In this document: positions 9,540-16,298 of the stretch, piece after piece
Position numbering within the stretch: the first letter of the stretch is position 1
How the letters are laid out: each line of letters begins with the position of its first letter
Translations under genes and position numbers: made by a program
The notes under the pieces: model-generated
Seen by the model: only the letters and a program-made list of their open reading frames with translations
Database searches by the model: none
What the model was told of the DNA's origin: nothing
NCBI RefSeq assembly: GCF_014636865.1
Contig: NZ_BMER01000001.1
Span: forward strand, 360,718-424,717
Source: Parapedobacter pyrenivorans
GTDB lineage: Bacteria; Bacteroidota; Bacteroidia; Sphingobacteriales; Sphingobacteriaceae
DNA length: 64,000 bases
Direction: 5' to 3'

Positions 9540-10424
9540 TTGGCTAAGCATAAAAATAAACTTTCGAAGATACTCAACTCGCGATACAAAGTGGTTGTGC
9601 TCCACGAGGAAACCTTTGAGGAGAAAGCAGCTTTTCGAGGTAAATTATGGTATTGGATCACTGGCGCGGTTTCAGCAGCCATTGTGTTGGTGGCGCTCAC
9701 GGTCGTACTCATCCGGGCTACCTCCTTACGCGAGTACGTTATTGGCTCATCACTAAGTGGATACGAACGGAGTGCATTATTGGAGGCCTATGCGCGCATT
9801 GACTCCATGGAGCAGGTCGCACAGGCCCATGATCGTTACCTCAATAACATCAGACAGGTCATTAGTGGCCAAGCAGGAGAAACACCGGAAGAAGCCAGCG
9901 ATGAACAGGCAACGGGCAACGGGGCAGCGGCTACGCCTTCGGGCAATCTTGACGTTGGCTTATCCGAAGATGAGCTGGCCCTACGTGAATTGGTGGAGTC
10001 AGGAGCGCCATATGATCTACCCGAAAATCCAGGCAGTGCCCGCACCGGCATCTCATCCTATACATTTTACAGTCCGATCAAAGGCATTATAAGCTCCAGT
10101 TTCAGTGCCAAAGAACAACACTATGCCGTCGATATCGCCGTGAAGCAAAATGAACCGGTACGGGCAACGTTGAGCGGGCACGTGGTGTTTGCTTCCTATA
10201 CCCCCGAAACCGGATATGTCGTCATCCTCCAGCACGGCAATAATTTACTATCACTTTATAAACATTGTGCGTCAATTATCAAAAAAGTTGGTAGTTTTGT
10301 TCGCGGTGGGGAGGTTATTGCCTTTGCGGGCGATACAGGAGAGCTGAGTACCGGTCCACACCTTCATTTCGAACTGTGGTACAATGGCAATCCGGTAAAC
10401 CCCACCGACTACATCGCTTTTTGA
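9540..10424 (+). CDS. Membrane-anchored M23 family peptidoglycan endopeptidase
   Basis: A 294-residue protein with one membrane helix (about residues 37-60), a short coiled-coil-like and acidic linker, and a C-terminal LytM/M23 domain. The zinc motif is H-Y-A-V-D (about residue 198) and HLHFELW near the end, so both metal-binding motifs are kept. The start is TTG, supported by CGGAGC eight bases upstream and the good family N-terminus AKHKNKLSKIL. Together with the next two genes it forms the M23-bactofilin-AtpZ order seen in many Bacteroidota. Likely a periplasmic cell-wall hydrolase positioned by the bactofilin scaffold. Confidence 0.92.
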   Translation: MAKHKNKLSKILNSRYKVVVLHEETFEEKAAFRGKLWYWITGAVSAAIVLVALTVVLIRATSLREYVIGSSLSGYERSALLEAYARIDSMEQVAQAHDRYLNNIRQVISGQAGETPEEASDEQATGNGAAATPSGNLDVGLSEDELALRELVESGAPYDLPENPGSARTGISSYTFYSPIKGIISSSFSAKEQHYAVDIAVKQNEPVRATLSGHVVFASYTPETGYVVILQHGNNLLSLYKHCASIIKKVGSFVRGGEVIAFAGDTGELSTGPHLHFELWYNGNPVNPTDYIAF

Positions 10425-10454
10425 AAAACCATAGTTACCCTAAGCAGTTTCATC

Positions 10455-10886
10455 ATGTTTGCAAACAGAAAAATCGAAAAACTACAAGAGCAGCGAGGAA
10501 GCAATTTCAACCTCGTTGCCAATGGCACAGCAATCACCGGAGACATCACGACCTCCGGAGATCTACGCATCGATGGTCAAATTACCGGCAACGTATCTTG
10601 CACCGCAAAGCTGGTCATCGGAGAGGGCGGAGACATCACGGGCAATGTCAATTGCTATTCCGGTGAAATTTCGGGTACTGTCCGCGGACAGATCATTGCC
10701 AAGGAAGTGCTTCAGCTCAATCAATCGGCGTCGATACAAGGCGATATCGAGGCAACACGCTTCATCGTCGAAGATGGAGCCTCCATCAACGGTAGGTGCA
10801 CAACCAGCAAAAGCTTGAGTTTGCCCGGTCACTTACCGGAGGTGAAACTGATTTCGTATGAAACACCCCAAGCGATTATCGAGTAA
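10455..10886 (+). CDS. Bactofilin (polymer-forming cytoskeletal protein)
   Basis: A 143-residue protein with the bactofilin beta-helix core: NGTAITGDITTSGDLRIDG, then turns of GNVSC, GDITGNVNCYSGEISGTVRGQI, SIQGDIEATRFIVEDGASINGRC. Bactofilins polymerise without nucleotide and often recruit M23 peptidases, matching the gene 30 bases upstream. The end of the gene overlaps the start of atpZ by 29 bases, which implies coupled translation. Confidence 0.95.
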   Translation: MFANRKIEKLQEQRGSNFNLVANGTAITGDITTSGDLRIDGQITGNVSCTAKLVIGEGGDITGNVNCYSGEISGTVRGQIIAKEVLQLNQSASIQGDIEATRFIVEDGASINGRCTTSKSLSLPGHLPEVKLISYETPQAIIE

Positions 10887-11085
10887 ACCATTAGGCAAAT
10901 ACGCCTATTTCACGGGAGTTGGCTTTCAAATGCTTGCCATCATCGGTGTATTTACCTACATCGGGCACCGCATCGATCTATCGCGAGATGCGGATACGCC
11001 ACTTTGGACGGCGTTATTTGCGCTTACGGGTGTCTGCATCAGCATCTATACGGTTATTCGATCTGTGCTGCGCAGGGGGAAGTGA
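10858..11085 (+). CDS. atpZ: AtpZ/AtpI family small membrane protein
   Basis: A 75-residue protein with two membrane helices (YFTGVGFQMLAIIGVFTYIGHRID and LWTALFALTGVCISIYTVIRSVL), the AtpZ/AtpI pattern. Family members are associated with F1Fo ATP synthase assembly or Mg2+ supply. Here no atpB-E-F-H-A-G genes follow. Instead the last 72 bases overlap the end of a converging DUF2784 gene, suggesting a rearrangement just after this point. Confidence 0.85.
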   Translation: MKHPKRLSSKPLGKYAYFTGVGFQMLAIIGVFTYIGHRIDLSRDADTPLWTALFALTGVCISIYTVIRSVLRRGK

Positions 11086-11457
11086 AGTTGAATTTGGCCT
11101 GAAGTAATTCAAGTATATAGCCAGCAGGGTGACCATCGCGAAACTAATGGCGGTAACGGTATCAACCACGCCTGCATCGACTTCCATCCCAGTGAGTTTA
11201 TCCAATTGGTATTTGACAAACGAATTGGGAAGGTGCTGTTCACCTAATTTGGTTTTCACCTGCCATTGCCAGTCCGTGATGGGGCAATAACCGATTCCGT
11301 ACCATATCCCCAGCACTAACCAAGAGCTCGCGGTAAGTATTACACCATACAGATGCAGCCTACGGGTTGGTTTCCATATCCACCCCAGTAAGTTGAAGCC
11401 GATCATCAACAGATGGAGGATGGTAAAGAAAACATCCAGCAACTTTAACCAAGCCAT
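11014..11457 (-). CDS. DUF2784 family membrane protein
   Basis: A 147-residue protein with four hydrophobic segments. The conserved spot WYGIGYCPITDWQW and the N-terminal VFFTILHLLMIGFNLLGW match DUF2784 proteins, which have no known function. The hydrophilic tail after LNYFRPNS is about 25 residues and is encoded in the 72 bases overlapping atpZ on the other strand, so it may be a recent extension through a lost stop. The upstream neighbour on the same strand is the DUF5777 gene, 38 bases away. Confidence 0.75.
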   Translation of the reverse strand: MAWLKLLDVFFTILHLLMIGFNLLGWIWKPTRRLHLYGVILTASSWLVLGIWYGIGYCPITDWQWQVKTKLGEQHLPNSFVKYQLDKLTGMEVDAGVVDTVTAISFAMVTLLAIYLNYFRPNSTSLPPAQHRSNNRIDADADTRKRK

Positions 11458-11495
11458 ACCCCAAAGTTACGGAATTTGCGCGTACTAGCTTTCGT

Positions 11496-12467
11496 TTAAT
11501 CTTTTGCCTTGCCTCCAAGTGAAAATCGCCTCGAAATGGTGAAGCCCCACCTGAACTGTCCTTTCGTCCATGACGATGTGGTTTCAGGAATGTATTGCAT
11601 TTCCTGGATGGCCGTGGCGTTGGTGAAATTGAGGTTGAATACGTGGCCACCTGTCTCAATTTCCAGTCCCACACCTAGTGGATTGTATAACGCGGTGATG
11701 GCATTCGCATACCTTTCTTTGCTTGCCGTTGATCGGAAAGGCAGAAAATAGTCCATCACCAGCGCCATACGCCTGCTTACCTTCAATCTTCCGCCTATCC
11801 CCAGGGCAAACAGGTTATCTTCGCCGTCGTAACTGGCCGTCGTGTTCCGCCGGATATAGGTGGGATGCAGCGCCAGTGAAAAATTCGATCCGAATTTCCG
11901 CGCGATGATCAGCTGACCCACCAGGTTAAGTCGATCGGAAAATTGCCGGTACGATGTGGCCTCGTCATCACTTTCCTGATCTGCCTGCACACCCGGGATG
12001 GTCAAACTCAGATAACCCGTTACCGAGAGCGGCATCTTATCATCAACCGTTTGTCGCAACAGCCTGTACTTCAAATTCGCCTCATACAATTGTGACACAC
12101 GCGTTGCACCCTTTGCCCGTGCAATCCCTACATTCAGGTCGTCCGAAATTCCATATTCGAAGCCGATCTTGATATCGGTAGAATTGTCCAGTCCGAAGAA
12201 GTTCTTGGCACCGCCGTTGCTGCCGGCAATGTCTCCGAAGCGATGGTCGACCTTGAAATCCAGTTCGTGCTTGTGAATAGTTTCGATGGACTGGCTATTG
12301 ATGATCCGTGTCGTTTTAAAGGTTGCTTCGACCGCTTCTCGTGCGTCGCGGGTGCTGTCACTGGCGAGGGCCTTTTCCAAATCGGTCTGTGCCGATAGCG
12401 AAGCGCATGCAATCAATAGGATTAGCGCAATAAGGAGATGACGTTTCGCAATTACTAAGATTTTCAT
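11496..12467 (-). CDS. DUF5777 family outer-membrane beta-barrel protein
   Basis: A 323-residue protein with a signal peptide (ILLIACASLSAQ) and a body of alternating strands typical of a barrel. ETIHKHELDFKVDHRFGDI, NSTDIKIGFEYGISDDLNVGI and the terminal GFTISRRFSLG match DUF5777. The role is unknown. In this and related Bacteroidota it sits with YceI and small cytochrome genes, which suggests an envelope redox or lipid-carrier module. It is the fourth gene of the reverse-strand run that begins at 14280. Confidence 0.8.
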   Translation of the reverse strand: MKILVIAKRHLLIALILLIACASLSAQTDLEKALASDSTRDAREAVEATFKTTRIINSQSIETIHKHELDFKVDHRFGDIAGSNGGAKNFFGLDNSTDIKIGFEYGISDDLNVGIARAKGATRVSQLYEANLKYRLLRQTVDDKMPLSVTGYLSLTIPGVQADQESDDEATSYRQFSDRLNLVGQLIIARKFGSNFSLALHPTYIRRNTTASYDGEDNLFALGIGGRLKVSRRMALVMDYFLPFRSTASKERYANAITALYNPLGVGLEIETGGHVFNLNFTNATAIQEMQYIPETTSSWTKGQFRWGFTISRRFSLGGKAKD

Positions 12468-12479
12468 AATGGGGAGAGA

Positions 12480-13022
12480 TTATTGCTTTTGATAGGTCGA
12501 TGTAATTTCAACGTCCACGATTTCCGCGATGTTCTTGACGACGATTCGCGGTATTTTGATGCCGTGATCGGCTACCTTCACGTTGAACTTGGCATGGGCG
12601 GCAATGAGCCCCCCTTTCACTTCAATGGTAGCATCGGTAGTATAGAACTTCTTCACGCCATGTATTTCCAGGTTTCCCGACACGGTCACCCGATAAGTAC
12701 CATCCTGACTCCAGTCCAATGGCTCTTTTATCCTGCCGCCGAACGTCGCATACGGAAATTTGGCACTTTCCATATAGTTTTCGTTGAAGTGCTCCTGCAT
12801 GAGTTGCTTTCTGAATTCGAATGATTTTATCGGCACTTTGAAAGCGATTTCACGCGTGTTTGTATCCAATGCGGAGGTTGCTTTTTGCGTGACCGCCGAG
12901 ATATCTTCCAGAGGCGCTTCCGAAAAAAAAGAAATCCGGCTGGCCCTGTCGATCAAGATGTCCTGTGCTTTCGTAGGAAAGCACAGGAACATCACGAAAA
13001 ACCAGACAAAAACCGTCTTCAT
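12480..13022 (-). CDS. YceI family periplasmic lipocalin-like protein
   Basis: A 180-residue secreted protein (signal ends PTKAQ) with the YceI beta-barrel pattern: SRISFFSEAPLEDISA at the start, FEFRKQLMQEHFNENYMESAKFPYATFGG in the middle, and GNLEIHGVKK followed by KVADHGIKIPRIV. YceI proteins bind isoprenoid quinones or similar amphiphiles in the periplasm. Its ATG overlaps the stop of the upstream cytochrome gene by 4 bases (ATGA), a strong sign of one operon. Confidence 0.93.
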   Translation of the reverse strand: MKTVFVWFFVMFLCFPTKAQDILIDRASRISFFSEAPLEDISAVTQKATSALDTNTREIAFKVPIKSFEFRKQLMQEHFNENYMESAKFPYATFGGRIKEPLDWSQDGTYRVTVSGNLEIHGVKKFYTTDATIEVKGGLIAAHAKFNVKVADHGIKIPRIVVKNIAEIVDVEITSTYQKQ

Positions 13023-13384
13023 TGTGGTCCACCTTTATCAATCCATGCTTTCAGCAATTCCCGTTCACGCGTGGATAAACTGCCGTTTTGTGGCATGAGC
13101 TTACGTACGATAACCATATCATTGACCCGCTCCAAGTTATCCTTTACGGAGGAGTATCCCGAGAAAACCCATTTCGTCGTACCCGGGCCTGTACCCGCAT
13201 GGCAACTGCTGCATTTGGACTGCAGCAATGCGCCGATGAAATTGGCGTAAGTCACGTTTTCCGCCGTTACATCTCCGCCGGGGGTAGGTGGATCCGGCGT
13301 AGGGCCGTTGTCATCCTTTCCGCATCCTGCAATAACAAGCATCATCAGCAACAGCAATGACACTTTACCAAGTTGTTGTTTCAT
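13019..13384 (-). CDS. Small monohaem c-type cytochrome lipoprotein
   Basis: A 121-residue lipoprotein (lipobox VIAGC) with a proline-rich linker and one CSSCH haem-binding motif around residue 58. A later Met in VRKLMPQNG is a plausible sixth ligand. This is the pattern of small class I cytochrome domains that pass electrons in the periplasm. It overlaps the YceI gene by 4 bases and lies 53 bases after the PF03640 lipoprotein gene, consistent with a redox-linked operon. Confidence 0.88.
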   Translation of the reverse strand: MKQQLGKVSLLLLMMLVIAGCGKDDNGPTPDPPTPGGDVTAENVTYANFIGALLQSKCSSCHAGTGPGTTKWVFSGYSSVKDNLERVNDMVIVRKLMPQNGSLSTRERELLKAWIDKGGPQ

Positions 13385-13437
13385 AGTCGCTTAACCAGTT
13401 GTTGTGATTAGTTGTGTTTGAGCAATACCCCGTTACC

Positions 13438-14280
13438 TTATGGGGCAACCGCTTCCGGTGAGTCGGCATTCAGCACCGGCCAAATACCAAGCGCTGGAAA
13501 ATCTATCCCCTTGGTTTCGCCCCGCGCGGCGTCCTGACCGAAGTAATAGAGTGGCCATCCTTTATAAGTCAGCTGCATTCTCCCATGCACGGTTATCTCA
13601 GCAAAATCTTCAGCAGATAGCGTCGATGGCACCGCTTGAATAGCCGATTCATAGATCGGCCATACGCCGTTGTTGCTGAAATCGGGGTTCGTGAATTTGT
13701 TGGTATCGTACCGATCATTAACAAAGCCGTACAATGTTCGGCCATAGGCATCCACCAGGTACTGCGTCTGCCCTTCACCGGGCATCAGATCAGCCGTATA
13801 GTGTGTGCCATCCCCGCCAACCAATTGGTTGCTTACCAATAGCACGGAATAGTCGGGTTTGGCCACAAACCAATTCCCACCCACGCCATCACCCTCCACA
13901 GCTCCCGAAGCTTGATCGTTGGAATAGTAATACAGCGGCCACCCCTTATAGGTAGTCTGTTTCGAGCCATTGGCCAGCGTAATGGTGCCGATATCTTCGG
14001 CATCGATACCCATACTGGCGGCGGCATTGCTGCTATAATAGCTGGGCCACAGCGAAACACAGTTGCCAGCACACGCCGACGTACCGTTCGCGTCACGGGC
14101 GAAAACGTAAAGCGTCATGCCTACGCTATCGGTCAGCACCTGACCGAATGTGGCATGGTTCTGTACCTGGATACCTTTGCGGGGTTCAGGAGCATCGGGG
14201 TCATTTTTACACCCCTGAATGGACAATGCGGTTACCACGATGGCAAGCATCACCCACCGATTGGAATAGTTAGTTTCCAT
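13438..14280 (-). CDS. Lipoprotein with two PF03640-type secreted repeats
   Basis: A 280-residue lipoprotein (ALSIQGC). It holds two copies of the PF03640 repeat: G-TLYVFARD-NGTSACAGNCVSLWPS with TYKGWPLYYYSND, and a second copy around GRTLYGFVNDRYDTN with TYKGWPLYYFGQDA. The first copy keeps the CAGNC cysteines; the second has none. Proteins of this type often accompany electron-transfer proteins, but no activity is established. It is the first gene of the reverse-strand cluster and is divergent from the ECF sigma gene at 14419. Confidence 0.88.
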   Translation of the reverse strand: METNYSNRWVMLAIVVTALSIQGCKNDPDAPEPRKGIQVQNHATFGQVLTDSVGMTLYVFARDANGTSACAGNCVSLWPSYYSSNAAASMGIDAEDIGTITLANGSKQTTYKGWPLYYYSNDQASGAVEGDGVGGNWFVAKPDYSVLLVSNQLVGGDGTHYTADLMPGEGQTQYLVDAYGRTLYGFVNDRYDTNKFTNPDFSNNGVWPIYESAIQAVPSTLSAEDFAEITVHGRMQLTYKGWPLYYFGQDAARGETKGIDFPALGIWPVLNADSPEAVAP

Positions 14281-14340
14281 AACAATACGTTTGATGATTC
14301 ATTTTTTTGATTCCTTACAATTCGGGATACGGAGGCAATC

Positions 14341-14402
14341 GGTAAAAGGTTGCCACCGTGATCCCCTGAAAAAATATTTTTTTTTGCAGGCAACCTTTTG
14401 CC
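14341..14402. repeat. Long-armed inverted repeat in a divergent promoter region
   Basis: The arms GGTAAAAGGTTGCC (14341-14354) and GGCAACCTTTTGCC (14389-14402) are complementary at 13 of 14 positions, separated by a 34-base spacer containing an A/T run. It lies between the PF03640 lipoprotein gene and the sigma factor gene. The right arm sits next to a possible TTTG (14383-14386) and TATCTTTA (14403-14410), so a dimeric regulator could act here. It could also form a hairpin in RNA. Confidence 0.55.
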
Positions 14403-14418
14403 TATCTTTATCGTATCC

Positions 14419-15036
14419 GTGATAAAGGATAAAAGCTTGCCGACTGTAAACGAAGGGGTTGTTGAAAAGTATATTGCCGGTTGCCAGAAACATCACAAGG
14501 AAAGTCAATATGCTTTATATAAGCATTTCTATAGCCATGCTATGGGGATATGCAGGCGTTACGCGCGCGATGCCGACGAAGCATCGGATATCTTGAATGA
14601 GGGATTCCTGAAAATATTCAACCACATCAAAACATACGATGCCGCAAGACCTTTTAAATCATGGATGAACAAAATCATAACCAACACCGCCATTGACTAT
14701 TACCGCACAAGCCTTCGGTTTCAGTCGCAAGAGCTAACAGAAGTGCATGAAGATTTGGGCAACGACGCCGAGGTGTATACGAAGTTGGCCTATGATGATC
14801 TGCTGCTGCTAATCCGGGAACTGAGTCCGGCATACCGGACCGTATTTAACCTCTATGCCATCGATGGATACACTCATCATGAGATTGCTGACTTACTCGG
14901 GATAACGGTAAGCACATCCAAGGCGAATCTCCATAAGGCACGGAAAAAGCTGCAGGAACGATTGAAAGACTATGCGATGAATAAGCAAATGAGCAATAAT
15001 GAAGGATCGGAGGGCTTTTCGAAGGGGATAACATGA
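14419..15036 (+). CDS. ECF-type RNA polymerase sigma factor
   Basis: About 205 residues with sigma-70 region 2 (YALYKHFYSHAMGICRRYARDADEA-DILNEGFLKIF, KSWMNKIITNTAIDYYR) and region 4 (LSPAYRTVFNLYAIDGYTHHEIADLLGITVSTSKANLHKARKKL). The start is uncertain: GTG at 14419 is used here, with TTG at 14398 and TTG at 14437 as alternatives (the latter preceded by AAAGGA). The stop overlaps the next gene by 4 bases (ATGA), pairing it with the membrane-anchored barrel protein that probably acts in the anti-sigma position. Confidence 0.9.
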   Translation: MIKDKSLPTVNEGVVEKYIAGCQKHHKESQYALYKHFYSHAMGICRRYARDADEASDILNEGFLKIFNHIKTYDAARPFKSWMNKIITNTAIDYYRTSLRFQSQELTEVHEDLGNDAEVYTKLAYDDLLLLIRELSPAYRTVFNLYAIDGYTHHEIADLLGITVSTSKANLHKARKKLQERLKDYAMNKQMSNNEGSEGFSKGIT

Positions 15037-16181
15037 GCATGCGAAAACGACATCAAGTTGATGAACTTTTTAAGGAGGGACTAAGCGATCCAGACATCCC
15101 GTTCAATGAGGGAGACTGGAAAGCGCTGTCGCGGAAATTACGTGCGCGGAAAAACCGGGTAATACCCTTATTCGTTTGGATAGGCGGGGGCATCGCTGCC
15201 GCCGTCATCATCGCAGCCGTGGTATTGTTCGGGAGGCGTGAGGACCTAAGGGACGATGCGGTAGCATCAACGGTACCGCATCGTACCGCGGTGGATACGT
15301 CCCGCAACGATTCGACCGCACCAGCTAGCGCCGAGCAAAGCCCGGCTCCCGTCGTTGAAATCACCGAAGGCCGTCACATCCAAACGCCCTCCCCCACTAC
15401 ACAGCCGCAACCAGCGGCCGAAAAGAGCCGTTCGCTTGTCACGGTCCATAGCCTCAAACCAATGGGCGTTCTTCCCAGCAACAAACCTACCATCCCGCAG
15501 CATAGCACGGTTGCACGCGTTGTGCCGCCATCCGACATCGCGCCTCCCGTACTTGCCAACCCGCAACCGCTAAAAGCCGATGACGCCCGACAGGGATGGG
15601 CATTCAGTATCATGGCTGCTCCCGATTTATCAGGCACCCAACCGTTGAGCGGGAAGCTTAGCGGCAACATCGGTCTAATGGCCACGTACCGCATCAATGA
15701 TTGGCTAAGCGTCAGTGCTGGTGCCGGCTACGCAAAAAAATTATACGAAGCGGACTTTGCCGATTATAAACCCCGCTTCAAATGGGGCGATCGGCAGGGT
15801 ACGCCAAGTTTCGTGGCGGCCAACTGCATCGTGCTGGATATCCCACTGAATATCAACGTGGACATTAAGCAATACCGCCGCTCCACGTGGTTTGTATCTG
15901 CTGGAGTTTCCAGCTATTTCATGCTTAGCGAGACCTATGACTATATTTATCCACCGCACGAATACGGCTATCCAAAACAATTCACCTTGCGCAATGAAAA
16001 CCAGCATATCCTGGGGGTGGGCAACCTAGGAGTCGGCTATCGGCGGCAAATCAATCCTAAGCTCGGCATTGCGGTCCAACCTTTCGTCAAGGTACCGCTT
16101 ACGGGTATCGGAAACGGCAACCTCAAACTCTACTCATCCGGCGTAGCGATATCAGCCGATATCGATCTTTCCCGCCGGTGA
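15033..16181 (+). CDS. Sigma-linked protein: cytoplasmic N-terminus, one membrane helix, C-terminal outer-membrane-type beta-barrel domain
   Basis: A 382-residue protein. Residues 1-43 are charged and cytoplasmic-like (FKEGLSDPDIPFNEGDWKALSRKLR), followed by one membrane helix (FVWIGGGIAAAVIIAAVVLFG). A Pro/Ser/Thr-rich linker of about 120 residues leads to a C-terminal region of amphipathic strands like outer-membrane barrels (GWAFSIMAAPDLSG, IGLMATYRINDWLSVSAGAGYAKKL). The 4-base overlap with the ECF sigma gene and the N-terminal design suggest an anti-sigma role. Bacteroidota encode similar proteins, but their topology and mechanism are unresolved. Confidence 0.75.
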   Translation: MSMRKRHQVDELFKEGLSDPDIPFNEGDWKALSRKLRARKNRVIPLFVWIGGGIAAAVIIAAVVLFGRREDLRDDAVASTVPHRTAVDTSRNDSTAPASAEQSPAPVVEITEGRHIQTPSPTTQPQPAAEKSRSLVTVHSLKPMGVLPSNKPTIPQHSTVARVVPPSDIAPPVLANPQPLKADDARQGWAFSIMAAPDLSGTQPLSGKLSGNIGLMATYRINDWLSVSAGAGYAKKLYEADFADYKPRFKWGDRQGTPSFVAANCIVLDIPLNINVDIKQYRRSTWFVSAGVSSYFMLSETYDYIYPPHEYGYPKQFTLRNENQHILGVGNLGVGYRRQINPKLGIAVQPFVKVPLTGIGNGNLKLYSSGVAISADIDLSRR

Positions 16182-16263
16182 CGTTGGCCCACTTCACTGC
16201 CCTTTGTAACCAATTTGTCGTAAATCCCTAATTTTCCATCATTCGTTTGGTTACAATCTATAA

Positions 16264-16272
16264 TTAGTCTAA
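16264..16272. promoter_or_regulatory. Possible DtxR-like operator core before the siderophore operon
   Basis: TTAGTCTAA is a 9-base palindrome with the same layout as the centre of DtxR/IdeR boxes (TTAG-N-CTAA). It lies 27 bases before the start of the receptor gene, overlapping a weak TAAATTAG. The assignment is inference from sequence resemblance and from the iron-uptake role of the operon. Confidence 0.3.
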
Positions 16273-16298
16273 ATTAGCGGCATTTTCTATTTGCAGCT

